15,156 nt of DNA from UBA6078 sp964468685. GTDB taxonomy: Bacteria; Desulfobacterota; Syntrophia; Syntrophales; UBA2210. The DNA lies in contig CAYXUH010000036.1 in assembly GCA_964468685.1 (NCBI GenBank), positions 1 through 15,156 on the forward strand. Reading direction: 5' to 3'. Shown here piece by piece: positions 1 through 6,197 of the stretch (position 1 is the stretch's first letter; each line of letters starts with the position of its first letter). Both the position numbers and the translations under genes were made by a program. The notes beneath the pieces were generated by a model, which ran no database searches, had not been told where the DNA came from, and saw only the letters and a list, made by a program, of their open reading frames with translations.

Positions 1-14
1 TCCCAACCACGCCT

Positions 15-35
15 TTCACCCGATGAACGGGTGAA
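15..35. repeat. Perfect 8-bp inverted repeat (hairpin)
   Basis: TTCACCCG at 15–22 pairs perfectly with CGGGTGAA at 28–35 around a 5-nt loop. No T-run follows on either strand, so it is not a classical intrinsic terminator. It may be a mobile-element or REP-like remnant, or a 3'-end structure of a gene lying mostly outside the window. Confidence 0.5.
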
Positions 36-111
36 GCCGGCGTTACTCTCTTTCGAATGGTAATCGTTATTTTTCACATTCAATAAATTTGTTGCTTCGT
101 AGGTGGAGACA

Positions 112-219
112 ATGTCCGGCACATTTCATTTGTCTTCGATCACTCCTGAACAGTACGGGTTGAAATCTGCTATACAGTCGCAGCAGCCCAAAACCTTGAC
201 TTCAATAAATTCTCGGTAA
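112..219 (+). CDS. Possible small protein, 35 aa, unrecognised
   Basis: An ATG at 112 is preceded by AGGTGGAG (101–108) and opens a 35-codon frame ending in TAA at 217–219. The product would be hydrophilic, rich in Ser, Thr and Gln, with no membrane segment, Cys pair or known motif. The favourable ribosome-binding site is the only positive evidence; the length is well within what chance gives. It could also be the front of a decayed gene. No function is proposed. Confidence 0.2.
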   Translation: MSGTFHLSSITPEQYGLKSAIQSQQPKTLTSINSR

Positions 220-511
220 TTTCTCGTTACATTCAAGAGCATTGATAAGTGAAAGAGGCAGGGGATGGGGTTGATATCGCCGATAGTTTAAGCCTTCTGT
301 TTTGTCACCGATTTCGTTTTTCTATCCCGAGCAAACACCGCCTTTTGGCTTCACAGTGGTCAGTTCGTCTTTCCAAAACCCCTAATCAAAGGCCTTGTGA
401 AGACTGTCCCAAGTTTCCTCACCGTAAGATCATCGTAACCCATCCCGGGAGTGGGTTGTCGCATTTCTCGGCATTTGGTTCTCTCAGTCCCTCCCCAATC
501 CTGTCTTTCTC

Positions 512-540
512 TTGACACTCACCCCTCTTTTTTCTATATC
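512..540 (+). promoter_or_regulatory. Sigma-70 promoter for the terpene synthase gene
   Basis: A perfect -35 box TTGACA (512–517) is followed, after exactly 17 bp, by TATATC (535–540) as -10 box. Transcription should start near 547, giving a leader of about 30 nt before the start codon at 579. Confidence 0.7.
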
Positions 541-568
541 AGGGGAAAAATTTCTTGTTTCCCCTTTT
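541..568 (+). promoter_or_regulatory. Inverted repeat between promoter and ribosome-binding site
   Basis: AGGGGAAA (541–548) and TTTCCCCT (558–565) form a perfect 8-bp stem with a 9-nt loop, followed by three more T and then directly by the ribosome-binding site AAAGGAG. It lies across the predicted transcription start, so it may be an operator. If initiation is upstream, it could be a short attenuator-like hairpin. Confidence 0.5.
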
Positions 569-578
569 AAAGGAGCCG

Positions 579-1670
579 ATGCCCGTGATGATTCCCGCCT
601 CTCCATGTGCCATGATGGCGCGAGGATACTTTACCGTCCTCCCCAACGTCCACCGCTGTCTGGACGGATGGAGAGTGCGCGCGGAGGGGATCCCTGACCC
701 GGAGCTCCGCAGGCAGGCGCTCCTGAGCATAGAGACAAAGGCCTTTCACTGTGAAGGCGGGGCAGCCTACGGACTCCTGGCGGGGAAGAGATGCTCGGAG
801 GTCATTCGTTTTATTGTCGCGTACCAGACGATCAGCGACTATCTTGACAACCTGTGTGACCGCAGCACCTCTTCAGATCCGATCGATTTCCGCGCCCTGC
901 ATGAATCGATGCCCGATGCCCTGACACCCGGGGCCGCACTCGGCGATTACTACCGGTTTCACGGCGAACGGGATGACGGCGGATATCTGGCATCGCTCGT
1001 GGCGACGTGCCAGGAGGTGCTGGGGAGCCTCCCCGCATACGATGCGATCGATCCGGTACTGGCCGAACTGGCGGGCCTCTACTGTGACCTGCAGGTACAT
1101 AAACACGTCAAGAAAGAGGAGCGTGTCCCGCGCCTGAAGGAGTGGTTTGAAAAACACCGGGCCGGGCTCCCCGAGATGAGCTGGTTTGAATTCGCGGCAT
1201 GCTGCGGTTCCACGCTCGGTATCTTCTGCCTGGTTGCCTGCGCCTTTGACGAGCGGTGCGGGGCAGACCTGGCGGCGCGCGTAAAGGACGCCTACTTCCC
1301 CTGGGTGCAGGGATTCCACATCCTCCTGGACTACTTTATCGATCAGGAGGAGGATCGCATCGGCGGGGATCTGAATTTCTGTTTTTATTATGAGGACAAT
1401 GAGGAGATGCTGCGACGGCTGGAATATTTCTTTCACCAGGCCGACAGGAGCACTGCCGGGCTCCCTCATGCGAGGTTTCATCGGATGGTCAATCGAGGAC
1501 TGTTCGCCATCTACCTGTCGGACAGGAAGGTGGAACGGCAGGCGTCGGTGCGTGAAATGGCTCAAAAGATTCTCCACCGCAGTGGATTGATGACACGTTT
1601 TTTCTACATGAATGGGTGGCTGTACCGGCGTATCAAACAGCTGAGCCCATGGAGGACGAGGGATTTCTGA
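579..1670 (+). CDS. DUF2600/YtpB-family class IB terpene synthase
   Basis: The 363-residue product belongs to the DUF2600 family, whose studied member in Bacillus subtilis (YtpB, tetraprenyl-beta-curcumene synthase) cyclises a long linear prenyl diphosphate to a C35 terpene. The family hallmark, an Asp-rich DYLDN motif, is at residues 87–91 within a segment reading ISDYLDNLCDR, where it would bind Mg2+ and diphosphate. A second acidic cluster, DYFIDQEED, is at 251–259. The protein is mostly helical, Cys-rich and without a signal peptide, so probably cytosolic or membrane-peripheral. I chose ATG 579, three bases after AAAGGAG (570–575 or so); the GTG at 585 has better spacing and is an alternative. 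The longer TTG start at 555 lies inside the hairpin. It has its own strong promoter; moaC follows after 92 nt. No prenyltransferase or squalene-hopene cyclase gene is nearby, so substrate and product are unknown. Confidence 0.82.
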   Translation: MPVMIPASPCAMMARGYFTVLPNVHRCLDGWRVRAEGIPDPELRRQALLSIETKAFHCEGGAAYGLLAGKRCSEVIRFIVAYQTISDYLDNLCDRSTSSDPIDFRALHESMPDALTPGAALGDYYRFHGERDDGGYLASLVATCQEVLGSLPAYDAIDPVLAELAGLYCDLQVHKHVKKEERVPRLKEWFEKHRAGLPEMSWFEFAACCGSTLGIFCLVACAFDERCGADLAARVKDAYFPWVQGFHILLDYFIDQEEDRIGGDLNFCFYYEDNEEMLRRLEYFFHQADRSTAGLPHARFHRMVNRGLFAIYLSDRKVERQASVREMAQKILHRSGLMTRFFYMNGWLYRRIKQLSPWRTRDF

Positions 1671-1762
1671 TGAACAGGTATCTGCCGCCCGGCCCGTGAA
1701 CTCTCTTGACTGAAGGGGGAAGGCTGTGTTACTTTTCCTCTCACCGAACGGAAAAGGTCACG

Positions 1763-2239
1763 ATGGAATTTACACACCTGGACGAAAAAAACAGGCCACG
1801 GATGGTCGATGTGTCTGCCAAACAGCCCAGCCTGAGGGAGGCCATTGCCGGCGGCAGGGTGTTGATGAGGCCCGATACCGTCAAGGCCATTGAATCGGGG
1901 GGTGTCGCAAAGGGTAACGTCTATGCCACCGCAAAGATCGCGGGGATTATGGCCGCCAAGAAAACAAGCGATCTCATTCCGATGTGCCATCCCCTTGGAC
2001 TGACCGGGATCGATATCGATTTTTCAGGCGATCCTGAAAAGGGAGAAATCGCTATTACGGCGCACGTCAAGACCCTGAACAGAACGGGGGTGGAGATGGA
2101 GGCCATGACGGCGGTGAGCGTGGCGGCGCTGACGATATACGATATGTGTAAGTCCGCAGACAGGGCGATCGTACTGTCCGACATACGGTTGCTCAAAAAA
2201 AGCGGGGGAAAGAGCGGCACCTTTGTGAGGGAAGAGTAA
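1763..2239 (+). CDS. moaC: MoaC, cyclic pyranopterin monophosphate synthase
   Basis: MoaC acts with the radical SAM enzyme MoaA in the first step of molybdenum-cofactor synthesis, turning 3',8-cyclo-GTP into cyclic pyranopterin monophosphate. The 158-residue length is typical. Signature stretches are plain: KKTSDLIPMCHPLGL around 66–80 with His76, the block GVEMEAMTAVSVAALTIYDMCK ahead of residue 120 with Asp117 and Lys120, Lys50 after VA, and LKKSGGKSG near the C-terminus. These match the known active-site Lys, His, Asp and Lys. I chose ATG 1763 because family members begin at this point; the TTG at 1706 would add 19 atypical residues. AAAAGG lies just upstream (1752–1757). No other cofactor gene is in the window. 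A weak -35-like TTGACT lies at 1706–1711, without a good -10. The next gene begins 3 nt after the stop. Confidence 0.95.
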   Translation: MEFTHLDEKNRPRMVDVSAKQPSLREAIAGGRVLMRPDTVKAIESGGVAKGNVYATAKIAGIMAAKKTSDLIPMCHPLGLTGIDIDFSGDPEKGEIAITAHVKTLNRTGVEMEAMTAVSVAALTIYDMCKSADRAIVLSDIRLLKKSGGKSGTFVREE

Positions 2240-2242
2240 TCC

Positions 2243-2758
2243 ATGGAAATAAACACCTATACGACAAGACGGGGATTTTTCCTCCCCTTCTCTCTGGTTT
2301 TCCTTCTTCTGATCGTGCTGATGATACTCTCCGTATTTGACAGGACATTTCCACCGGAAATCGTTGTCCTCTCAATCATATTTGTTCCCACCTTGTACAT
2401 CTTTCTTGAATCATCCCGGCGCAGGACGACCATTGAGGATGACGGCATCAGGATGAGAAAGCTTTTCAGAGAAAGACACCTCCTCTGGGGGGATATTACC
2501 AATATAGACGTTCTGGCCGTGCGTAAAAAGGTGTATCTGCTGCTGACCACCACGAAAGGGTTTTACGCGCTTGCCAATTCTCACGGGGATTTCACCTCTC
2601 TTGTCCGGGATATTGTCGGGCATGTCGACCGGGAAAAGGTTGAAGAGGGTGTCCGGGATGTTATCGAGCATCCGGCAGTGAGAATATCAGACGTGATATC
2701 CGCCTGGATTGCCTCCGTTATCCTGCTGGGGGCGATTGTTCTGAAGGTCGTCTACTAG
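2243..2758 (+). CDS. Small membrane protein, possible bacterial PH-like domain
   Basis: I do not recognise this 171-residue protein. It has two N-terminal hydrophobic segments (about 12–31 and 38–56), a soluble middle of about 90 residues and a C-terminal hydrophobic segment (about 150–170). The middle begins RTTIEDDGIRMRK, followed by a predicted beta-strand-rich stretch with LLWGDITNI and VYLLLTTTKGFYAL. That order (two helices, then a strand-rich domain starting with 'I-x-D-D-G-I' and 'W-x-D-I') is like small membrane proteins with bacterial pleckstrin-homology-type domains, but this is by eye only. The ATG lies 3 nt after the moaC stop, with GAGGGAAGAG inside the moaC end as ribosome-binding site, so translation is probably coupled. 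A role in molybdenum-cofactor metabolism cannot be claimed from position alone. Confidence 0.72.
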   Translation: MEINTYTTRRGFFLPFSLVFLLLIVLMILSVFDRTFPPEIVVLSIIFVPTLYIFLESSRRRTTIEDDGIRMRKLFRERHLLWGDITNIDVLAVRKKVYLLLTTTKGFYALANSHGDFTSLVRDIVGHVDREKVEEGVRDVIEHPAVRISDVISAWIASVILLGAIVLKVVY

Positions 2759-2762
2759 ACCT

Positions 2763-2792
2763 TTGTTATTCCTTACATGCATTATTCATATT
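2763..2792 (+). promoter_or_regulatory. Possible promoter for the Fis-type gene
   Basis: TTGTTA (2763–2768) and CATATT (2787–2792) are separated by 18 bp, each matching four of six consensus bases. It lies in the 54-nt gap before the Fis-type gene, which may therefore be transcribed separately from moaC. Confidence 0.3.
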
Positions 2793-2812
2793 CTACCCAA
2801 AAGGAGCGTTTT

Positions 2813-3100
2813 ATGGGAAAGCGGGAGCGGATCAGGGCGATGATGAACGAAGAGATGAATGGGTCGTCTTTCCCCCTCATAGAAGAGGTCTTTGAAAAAC
2901 GACTCGATGAGGTTGTTACGGTTCTTGGCTGTGAAAGAAACGGCAAAGAAGGGGTCTATGATGAGGTCCTGGCAATGGTCGAAAAGGCACTGATAAAGAT
3001 CGCCATGAGACGTTCCAATAATGTAAAAACCGCCGCCGCCGATTTTCTCGGGATAAACAGAAACACACTGCACGGCAAGATAAAAAAACTGAAGATATGA
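2813..3100 (+). CDS. Fis-family helix-turn-helix DNA-binding protein
   Basis: The 95-residue protein ends in a Fis-type helix-turn-helix (about residues 69–93): NNVKTAAADFLGINRNTLHG, then KIKKLKI. This is the layout of E. coli Fis and of the DNA-binding domains at the ends of sigma-54 activators, and the length is close to Fis (98 residues). The N-terminal part (1–60) is helical and charged but does not clearly match the Fis dimer region, and no AAA+ or receiver domain is present. It is therefore a free-standing Fis-like nucleoid or regulatory protein. ATG 2813 was chosen because AAAAGGAG (2799–2806) sits 6 nt upstream; the frame-open start at 2777 lies before that site. It ends the plus-strand cluster; the next gene converges on it. 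Its targets cannot be told from the sequence. Confidence 0.85.
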   Translation: MGKRERIRAMMNEEMNGSSFPLIEEVFEKRLDEVVTVLGCERNGKEGVYDEVLAMVEKALIKIAMRRSNNVKTAAADFLGINRNTLHGKIKKLKI

Positions 3101-3104
3101 TATC

Positions 3105-3139
3105 TCTCCCGGGCCTTTTCCCGCGCGTCTGCCCGGAGA
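3105..3139 (+). terminator. Weak hairpin after the Fis-type gene
   Basis: TCTCCCGGGC (3105–3114) pairs with GCCCGGAGA (3131–3139) with one bulged C and a 16-nt loop. It begins 4 nt after the stop codon. No T-run follows, so termination would be weak or factor-assisted; it may instead protect the 3' end of the mRNA. Confidence 0.35.
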
Positions 3140-3160
3140 ATCCACATCCGCGGCGTTTGT

Positions 3161-3180
3161 CGTCCCGACGAGTCGGGATG
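3161..3180. repeat. TCCCGA–TCGGGA hairpin
   Basis: TCCCGA (3163–3168) and TCGGGA (3173–3178) pair perfectly around the loop CGAG; outer G·T and C–G pairs extend it to 8 bp. The same core arms recur at 6141–6156 before uppP, which suggests a dispersed REP-like element. Confidence 0.5.
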
Positions 3181-3199
3181 AGAAATCTTTATTCGGTTT

Positions 3200-3235
3200 C
3201 CTTGACTCCTTGAAACCTCGAATCCTCGAACCCTT
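3200..3235. repeat. 8-bp tandem repeat, about 4.5 copies
   Basis: Four consecutive octamers read CCTTGACT, CCTTGAAA, CCTCGAAT and CCTCGAAC (3200–3231), followed by a partial CCTT. The consensus is CCTYGAMN. It lies between two converging genes, has no open frame, and looks like a short tandem repeat prone to copy-number change. Confidence 0.7.
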
Positions 3236-3297
3236 TTGCATCAACTAATCAGAAGAAGAACCAAGCCTTTTTCATACATGGCAAATAACCGTACGAC

Positions 3298-3315
3298 CCG
3301 CCCCGTGAGGAGCGG
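3298..3315 (-). terminator. Hairpin right after the SuhB-type gene
   Basis: CCGCCCC (3298–3304) and GGAGCGG (3309–3315) form a 7-bp stem including one G·T pair with a 4-nt loop. On the minus strand it starts directly after the stop codon of the phosphatase gene. The following minus-strand bases are not T-rich, so it is a poor intrinsic terminator. Confidence 0.35.
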
Positions 3316-4113
3316 TCAGGGCAATCTCCTGTCGGCCGGATCGATGCCGTCCAGTGTGCGGATCATGTCGTCATGTATCTTCCCGTTTGACGCGAGTATG
3401 CTGGGAGAGTCGATGTAATAGTCTCCACCGGAGATATCGGTGACAACTCCGCCCGCCTCGCTGACAAGAAGCCACCCGGCTGCCGTATCCCATGGGTGCA
3501 ACTTAAGCTCCCAGAAACCGTCGAAACGCCCAGCCGCCGTATAGGCGAGATCAAGCGCCGCAGACCCCGCGCGGCGGATAGCCTGGGCCTTCAGGGCCAT
3601 TCCGGAAAAGTAGTTGATATTATTGTTCGGGTCTCTTCGTATATCATACGGAAAACCGGTTGCCAGGAGACTCTCTGAAATCTGAGTGGTTCCGGAGACC
3701 GAAATACGACAGCCGTCAAGAAATGCCCCTTCACCCTTCCCGGCCACGAACAATTCGTCTGATACCGGATTGTAGATGACACCCGTTATGATCTGTCCGT
3801 CTTTCTCCAGGGCAATTGAGACGCAGAACATGGGGAAGCCGTGGGCATAGTTGGTTGTCCCGTCAAGTGGATCGATGACCCATCGGTACCGGGAGGCCCT
3901 CTCTATTTCCGCCGCCTCCTCTGACAGGATGCTGTGATCGGGAAATCTTCTGCTGATTTTCGAGATCAACACCTCCTCGGACATCCTGTCCGCCTCCGTG
4001 ACAATATCGATTTCCCCCTTGTAGTCGATCTTGTGTTTCTCTTTGAAGCGATCCTTGAGCAATGCTCCCGCTTCCCTGGCTATGGATATGGCAAAGTCTC
4101 CCTGTTCCGGCAT
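3316..4113 (-). CDS. suhB: Inositol monophosphatase / SuhB-family phosphatase
   Basis: The 265-residue product is a Mg2+-dependent sugar phosphatase of the inositol-monophosphatase fold, hydrolysing myo-inositol-1-phosphate or a related sugar phosphate in the cytosol. Metal-site motifs are intact: DIVTEAD near the N-terminus, ILSEE (the Glu-Glu pair), WVIDPLDGTTNYAHGFP (family motif 1) and HPWDTAAGWLLVSEAGG (family motif 2). In E. coli the homologue SuhB also takes part in rRNA antitermination; whether that applies here is not visible, and fructose-1,6-bisphosphatase activity is another known option in the family. I chose ATG at 4113 on the minus strand, preceded by AGGGAG; the open frame reaches a GTG at 4155, but that has no ribosome-binding site and adds 14 atypical residues. 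The gene is divergent from rodZ, separated by about 144 bp that must hold both promoters. Confidence 0.92.
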   Translation of the reverse strand: MPEQGDFAISIAREAGALLKDRFKEKHKIDYKGEIDIVTEADRMSEEVLISKISRRFPDHSILSEEAAEIERASRYRWVIDPLDGTTNYAHGFPMFCVSIALEKDGQIITGVIYNPVSDELFVAGKGEGAFLDGCRISVSGTTQISESLLATGFPYDIRRDPNNNINYFSGMALKAQAIRRAGSAALDLAYTAAGRFDGFWELKLHPWDTAAGWLLVSEAGGVVTDISGGDYYIDSPSILASNGKIHDDMIRTLDGIDPADRRLP

Positions 4114-4257
4114 CTCTCTCTCCCTGACAGTGTGTCGTGGGAGAGTTTGTAACACGATTTCACGAAAAAGTTGAGACTATTTCTGTTGCTTCCCCTGTGG
4201 ATTAGTGATAAATATTTCGATGTTTAGTAATATTCAGGGAGAGTTGCATACACCGTT

Positions 4258-5238
4258 ATGGATGAAAAGGAACAAGACATTGCAACGGAAAATATGGGCG
4301 TGAGTTCTGAAAATCCGGAAGAAGGAGAGGTGATTTCGGAGGGGTCCACCCTTGACCTGAGGACGATCAGAGAGTCGAAAGGCATCACCCTGCGGGACGT
4401 GTCCTCATCCACAAGGATAAGCCCTTCAAACCTTAAAGCTATTGAAGAACAACGGTTTGAACTGCTTCCGGAGCCGATATATGCCAGGGCCTTTATCGAG
4501 ACGTATGCCAGGGTCCTCGATGTCGATGGCAAACAGACACTTTCCCTCTATGAAAAATACCTCGAAGGTCTGGATACCAATAAAGACAAGTATGAAGTGC
4601 TGAAGAAAATCACAGCGAAGAAGCATCATGAAGTCCGGATATGGATAATCATCATATCAGGGCTAGTCGCCCTCATCGGGGCCTTTTTCATATACCAGTG
4701 GAGCACAAGTGGCCGTCAGGCAGAAGAGGGGGGCTCCCCTGTCGCGGAGATTGAAAGCGCCGGGGGTGGCCAGATCGCGCCTGAAGAGAACATCCCCGTG
4801 GGTGAAAGCGGTCCTGTCGCCGTCGAAGGAGAAGACAAACCTCAAGAGGTGAAGAGCGCTCCGTCGGCAGACCTTCCCAAAGCGGATAGCACACAAGGGA
4901 CGGATCAAGAGGTCGAAGAAGATAGACGGCCAGTGATGGAAGATAAGCCGCCGAAAGAAGTTGCCGTTCCCGATACGGCCGTTCCCGCTGAAGAAAAACC
5001 GTATATCCTGGTGATAGAGGCATCGGAGCTGACCTGGATAGAGATCGTCAGAGATAGGGAGCCGTCATTTGAGGTCATGCTGAGGCCGGGAGAGCGAATC
5101 ACGGAAAGGGCGTCGGAGGGATTCGGCCTGATCATCGGCAATGCCGGAGGGGTGAATATCCGTTTTCAGGAAAGGTCACTTGGCCCTCTAGGGGAACACG
5201 GAGAGGTCGTCCACCTGATACTCCCCGCGAACGAGTGA
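4258..5238 (+). CDS. rodZ: RodZ-like helix-turn-helix membrane protein
   Basis: This 326-residue protein has the RodZ layout. A cytoplasmic helix-turn-helix of the HTH_25 type occupies about 33–105 (LRTIRESKGITLRDVSSSTR, then ISPSNLKAIEE and the typical PIYARAFIETYAR). A single membrane helix spans 126–147 after basic KKHHEVR. A low-complexity Glu/Pro/Ala-rich periplasmic linker covers 150–246, and a C-terminal DUF4115-type beta domain 248–326, with LTWIEIVRD and GNAGGVNIRF. In rod-shaped bacteria RodZ binds MreB and links it to the wall-growth machinery. ATG 4258 is the first usable start, since an in-frame TAA lies at 4228; the AGGGAGAG at 4236–4243 is 14 nt away, which is long. A TTGCTT–N17–TAAATA pair (4186–4214) is a weak promoter candidate. 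No mreB is in the window. Confidence 0.9.
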   Translation: MDEKEQDIATENMGVSSENPEEGEVISEGSTLDLRTIRESKGITLRDVSSSTRISPSNLKAIEEQRFELLPEPIYARAFIETYARVLDVDGKQTLSLYEKYLEGLDTNKDKYEVLKKITAKKHHEVRIWIIIISGLVALIGAFFIYQWSTSGRQAEEGGSPVAEIESAGGGQIAPEENIPVGESGPVAVEGEDKPQEVKSAPSADLPKADSTQGTDQEVEEDRRPVMEDKPPKEVAVPDTAVPAEEKPYILVIEASELTWIEIVRDREPSFEVMLRPGERITERASEGFGLIIGNAGGVNIRFQERSLGPLGEHGEVVHLILPANE

Positions 5239-5246
5239 AACAGGCG

Positions 5247-5276
5247 TTGACATAAACAGCCGTATACTGGTTTTAA
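5247..5276 (+). promoter_or_regulatory. Extended -10 promoter for tatA
   Basis: A perfect TTGACA (5247–5252) lies 18 bp before TTTTAA (5271–5276). A TGg extended -10 element (5268–5270) directly precedes the -10 box. The predicted start near 5283 leaves a leader of about 20 nt, so tatA need not depend on rodZ transcription. Confidence 0.55.
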
Positions 5277-5303
5277 AGAGAGATTGAGAGAGGTGAATCG
5301 AAT

Positions 5304-5495
5304 ATGTTCGGAATAGGCATGCCCGAGTTGTTGATTATACTGGTCATTATCCTGATCATCTTTGGTGCCGGAAAGCTTCCCGAAATAGGAGGGGCAATCG
5401 GTAAGGGTATCAGAAACTTCAAAAACTCTTTTCAGGAGACCAATGAGGTGGATGATACCGAAGATTCCAAGAAGATCAAGGAAGACAAAAAATAA
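5304..5495 (+). CDS. tatA: TatA/E-family twin-arginine translocase subunit
   Basis: At 63 residues this is a compact TatA-type protein, forming the pore-like part of the system that exports folded proteins. The order is diagnostic: an N-terminal membrane helix (about 5–20, LLIILVIILIIFGAGKLPE), the FGAGKLPE hinge, an amphipathic helix (KLPEIGGAIGKGIRNFKNS) and a charged tail of Asp, Glu and Lys. Glu8 after MP fits the polar residue seen near the start of the helix in TatA. Residues alone do not separate TatA from TatE or a short TatB, though the length favours TatA. AGAGAGGTG precedes the ATG. No tatC is in the window. The stop codon lies next to the minus-strand ssb terminator, so the two genes converge very tightly. 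Confidence 0.93.
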   Translation: MFGIGMPELLIILVIILIIFGAGKLPEIGGAIGKGIRNFKNSFQETNEVDDTEDSKKIKEDKK

Positions 5496-5522
5496 ACCGC
5501 CCCGCAGCGAGCTGCGGAGCGG
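5485..5522 (-). terminator. Strong intrinsic terminator of ssb
   Basis: Arms 5497–5507 and 5512–5522 form an 11-bp GC-rich stem with one C·A mismatch (as read on the plus strand) and loop CGAG. On the minus strand the stem is followed by TTTATTTTTT (5487–5496 region), the classical U-tract. It lies about 33 nt past the ssb stop. The A-run is on the wrong side for tatA, so termination of tatA here would be weak. Confidence 0.8.
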
Positions 5523-5554
5523 AGCGTCAATCCGGTATGAATAAAGCAAACCCG

Positions 5555-5980
5555 TTAAAAGGGAACATCGTCTTCAGGCATGCTCGAACCGTTAGGGGAC
5601 GGCATCCCACCCCCGGCGCCTGCTGACGCGCCTGCTGACTGATAGCCCCCCTGCTCTTTCCGCTCCAGCATCTGCATGTTGGATGCAACTATCTCCGTGG
5701 TGTAGCGTTTGTTCCCATCCTTGTCGTCCCAGGCCCTCGTTTGAATCCTGCCCTCGATGTAGACCAGTCTTCCCTTGGCCAGGTAGTTGCCGCATATCTC
5801 GGCAAGTTTTCTGAACGTGACGATCCTGTGCCACTCAGTTTTCTGGACCTTTTCTCCACTCTTGTCTTTCCACTGCTCATCGGTGGCAAGGTTGAAATTG
5901 GTTACCATGGTACCATCCTGGGTATACCTCACCTCAGGATCCGCCCCCAGTCTTCCGATCAATATCGCCTTGTTAACCAT
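5555..5980 (-). CDS. ssb: Single-stranded DNA-binding protein
   Basis: SSB coats single-stranded DNA during replication, recombination and repair and recruits partner proteins through its acidic tail. The 141-residue protein has the OB-fold (about 1–105) with the usual opening MVNKAILIGRLGADPEVRYT, the segment TEWHRIVTFRKLAEICGNYL, and LVYIEGRIQTRAW. A Gly/Ala/Ser-rich flexible linker (111–133) follows, and the tip MPEDDVPF (134–141) is the canonical partner-binding end. The minus-strand ATG at 5980 is preceded by AAGGAG at good spacing. It stands alone between a strong terminator and a divergent promoter region shared with uppP. It is short compared with E. coli SSB (178) because of its shorter linker, which is common. 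Confidence 0.97.
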   Translation of the reverse strand: MVNKAILIGRLGADPEVRYTQDGTMVTNFNLATDEQWKDKSGEKVQKTEWHRIVTFRKLAEICGNYLAKGRLVYIEGRIQTRAWDDKDGNKRYTTEIVASNMQMLERKEQGGYQSAGASAGAGGGMPSPNGSSMPEDDVPF

Positions 5981-6011
5981 TCGTCTCTCCTTGTAAAAAT
6001 CTCTTTGCAGC

Positions 6012-6038
6012 GTAGTACATAATGTATATCACTGTCAA
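6012..6038 (-). promoter_or_regulatory. Possible ssb promoter
   Basis: On the minus strand a perfect TTGACA (6033–6038 region) is followed after 15 bp by TACTAC (6012–6017). The spacer is short and the -10 box imperfect, so the exact -10 is uncertain although the -35 box is convincing. Confidence 0.35.
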
Positions 6039-6087
6039 ACGAATTATATGATTGTTCCGTGTTAGCATAAAAGCCGTATATTTTCCA

Positions 6088-6116
6088 TTGACTTCGCCGG
6101 CGTTATTCAGTATAAA
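6088..6116 (+). promoter_or_regulatory. Sigma-70 promoter of the uppP–ftsK–rimO–ask operon
   Basis: TTGACT (6088–6093) and TATAAA (6111–6116) are 17 bp apart, each with five of six consensus bases. The start should be near 6123, about 75 nt before the chosen uppP start. No other good promoter is seen before the next three genes. Confidence 0.7.
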
Positions 6117-6140
6117 AATCGAGCACATCCATCGCCTGTG

Positions 6141-6156
6141 TCCCGATTGATCGGGA
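6141..6156. repeat. TCCCGAT–ATCGGGA inverted repeat in the uppP leader
   Basis: TCCCGAT (6141–6147) and ATCGGGA (6150–6156) are a perfect 7-bp inverted repeat separated by TG. It falls in the predicted 5' leader of uppP, so it may act as an operator or an RNA hairpin. The arms share the core of the element at 3161–3180. Confidence 0.5.
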
Positions 6157-6197
6157 TCATCGACATCACCTTCGGGAAAGGGAAAAGGACAAAACTG

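Larger units (their letters stand above)
1..511. other. Gene-poor region of about 0.5 kb
   Basis: I see no convincing protein-coding gene here. The only longer open frame (plus strand, 249–515) has low-complexity, Ser/Pro/His-rich content, no ribosome-binding site and runs into the promoter at 512–540, so I read it as chance. What can be seen is a perfect 8-bp inverted repeat (15–22 with 28–35), an 11-bp direct repeat TTCAATAAATT (79–89 and 201–211), and one small open frame with a Shine-Dalgarno-like sequence at 112–219. A terminal frame open from base 1 to a TAA at 61–63 could be the end of a truncated upstream gene but is too short to judge. Confidence 0.5.

Noticed and set aside
1..63. 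Frame open from the window edge to TAA at 61–63, possibly a gene end
   Set aside because: Only 20 codons, overlaps a perfect hairpin, and no motif; cannot be told from chance.
381..425. Sequence reading GAAGACTGTCCCAAGTTT, which loosely resembles ends of some IS or REP-linked elements
   Set aside because: No partner inverted repeat, target duplication or transposase remnant found.
249..515. Plus-strand open frame of 88 codons in the gene-poor left end
   Set aside because: No ribosome-binding site, atypical composition, and it runs into a strong promoter. Nothing in it resembles a domain.
873..1577. Long minus-strand open frame of 234 codons inside the terpene synthase gene
   Set aside because: Antisense shadow of a well-supported gene; no family features or ribosome-binding site.
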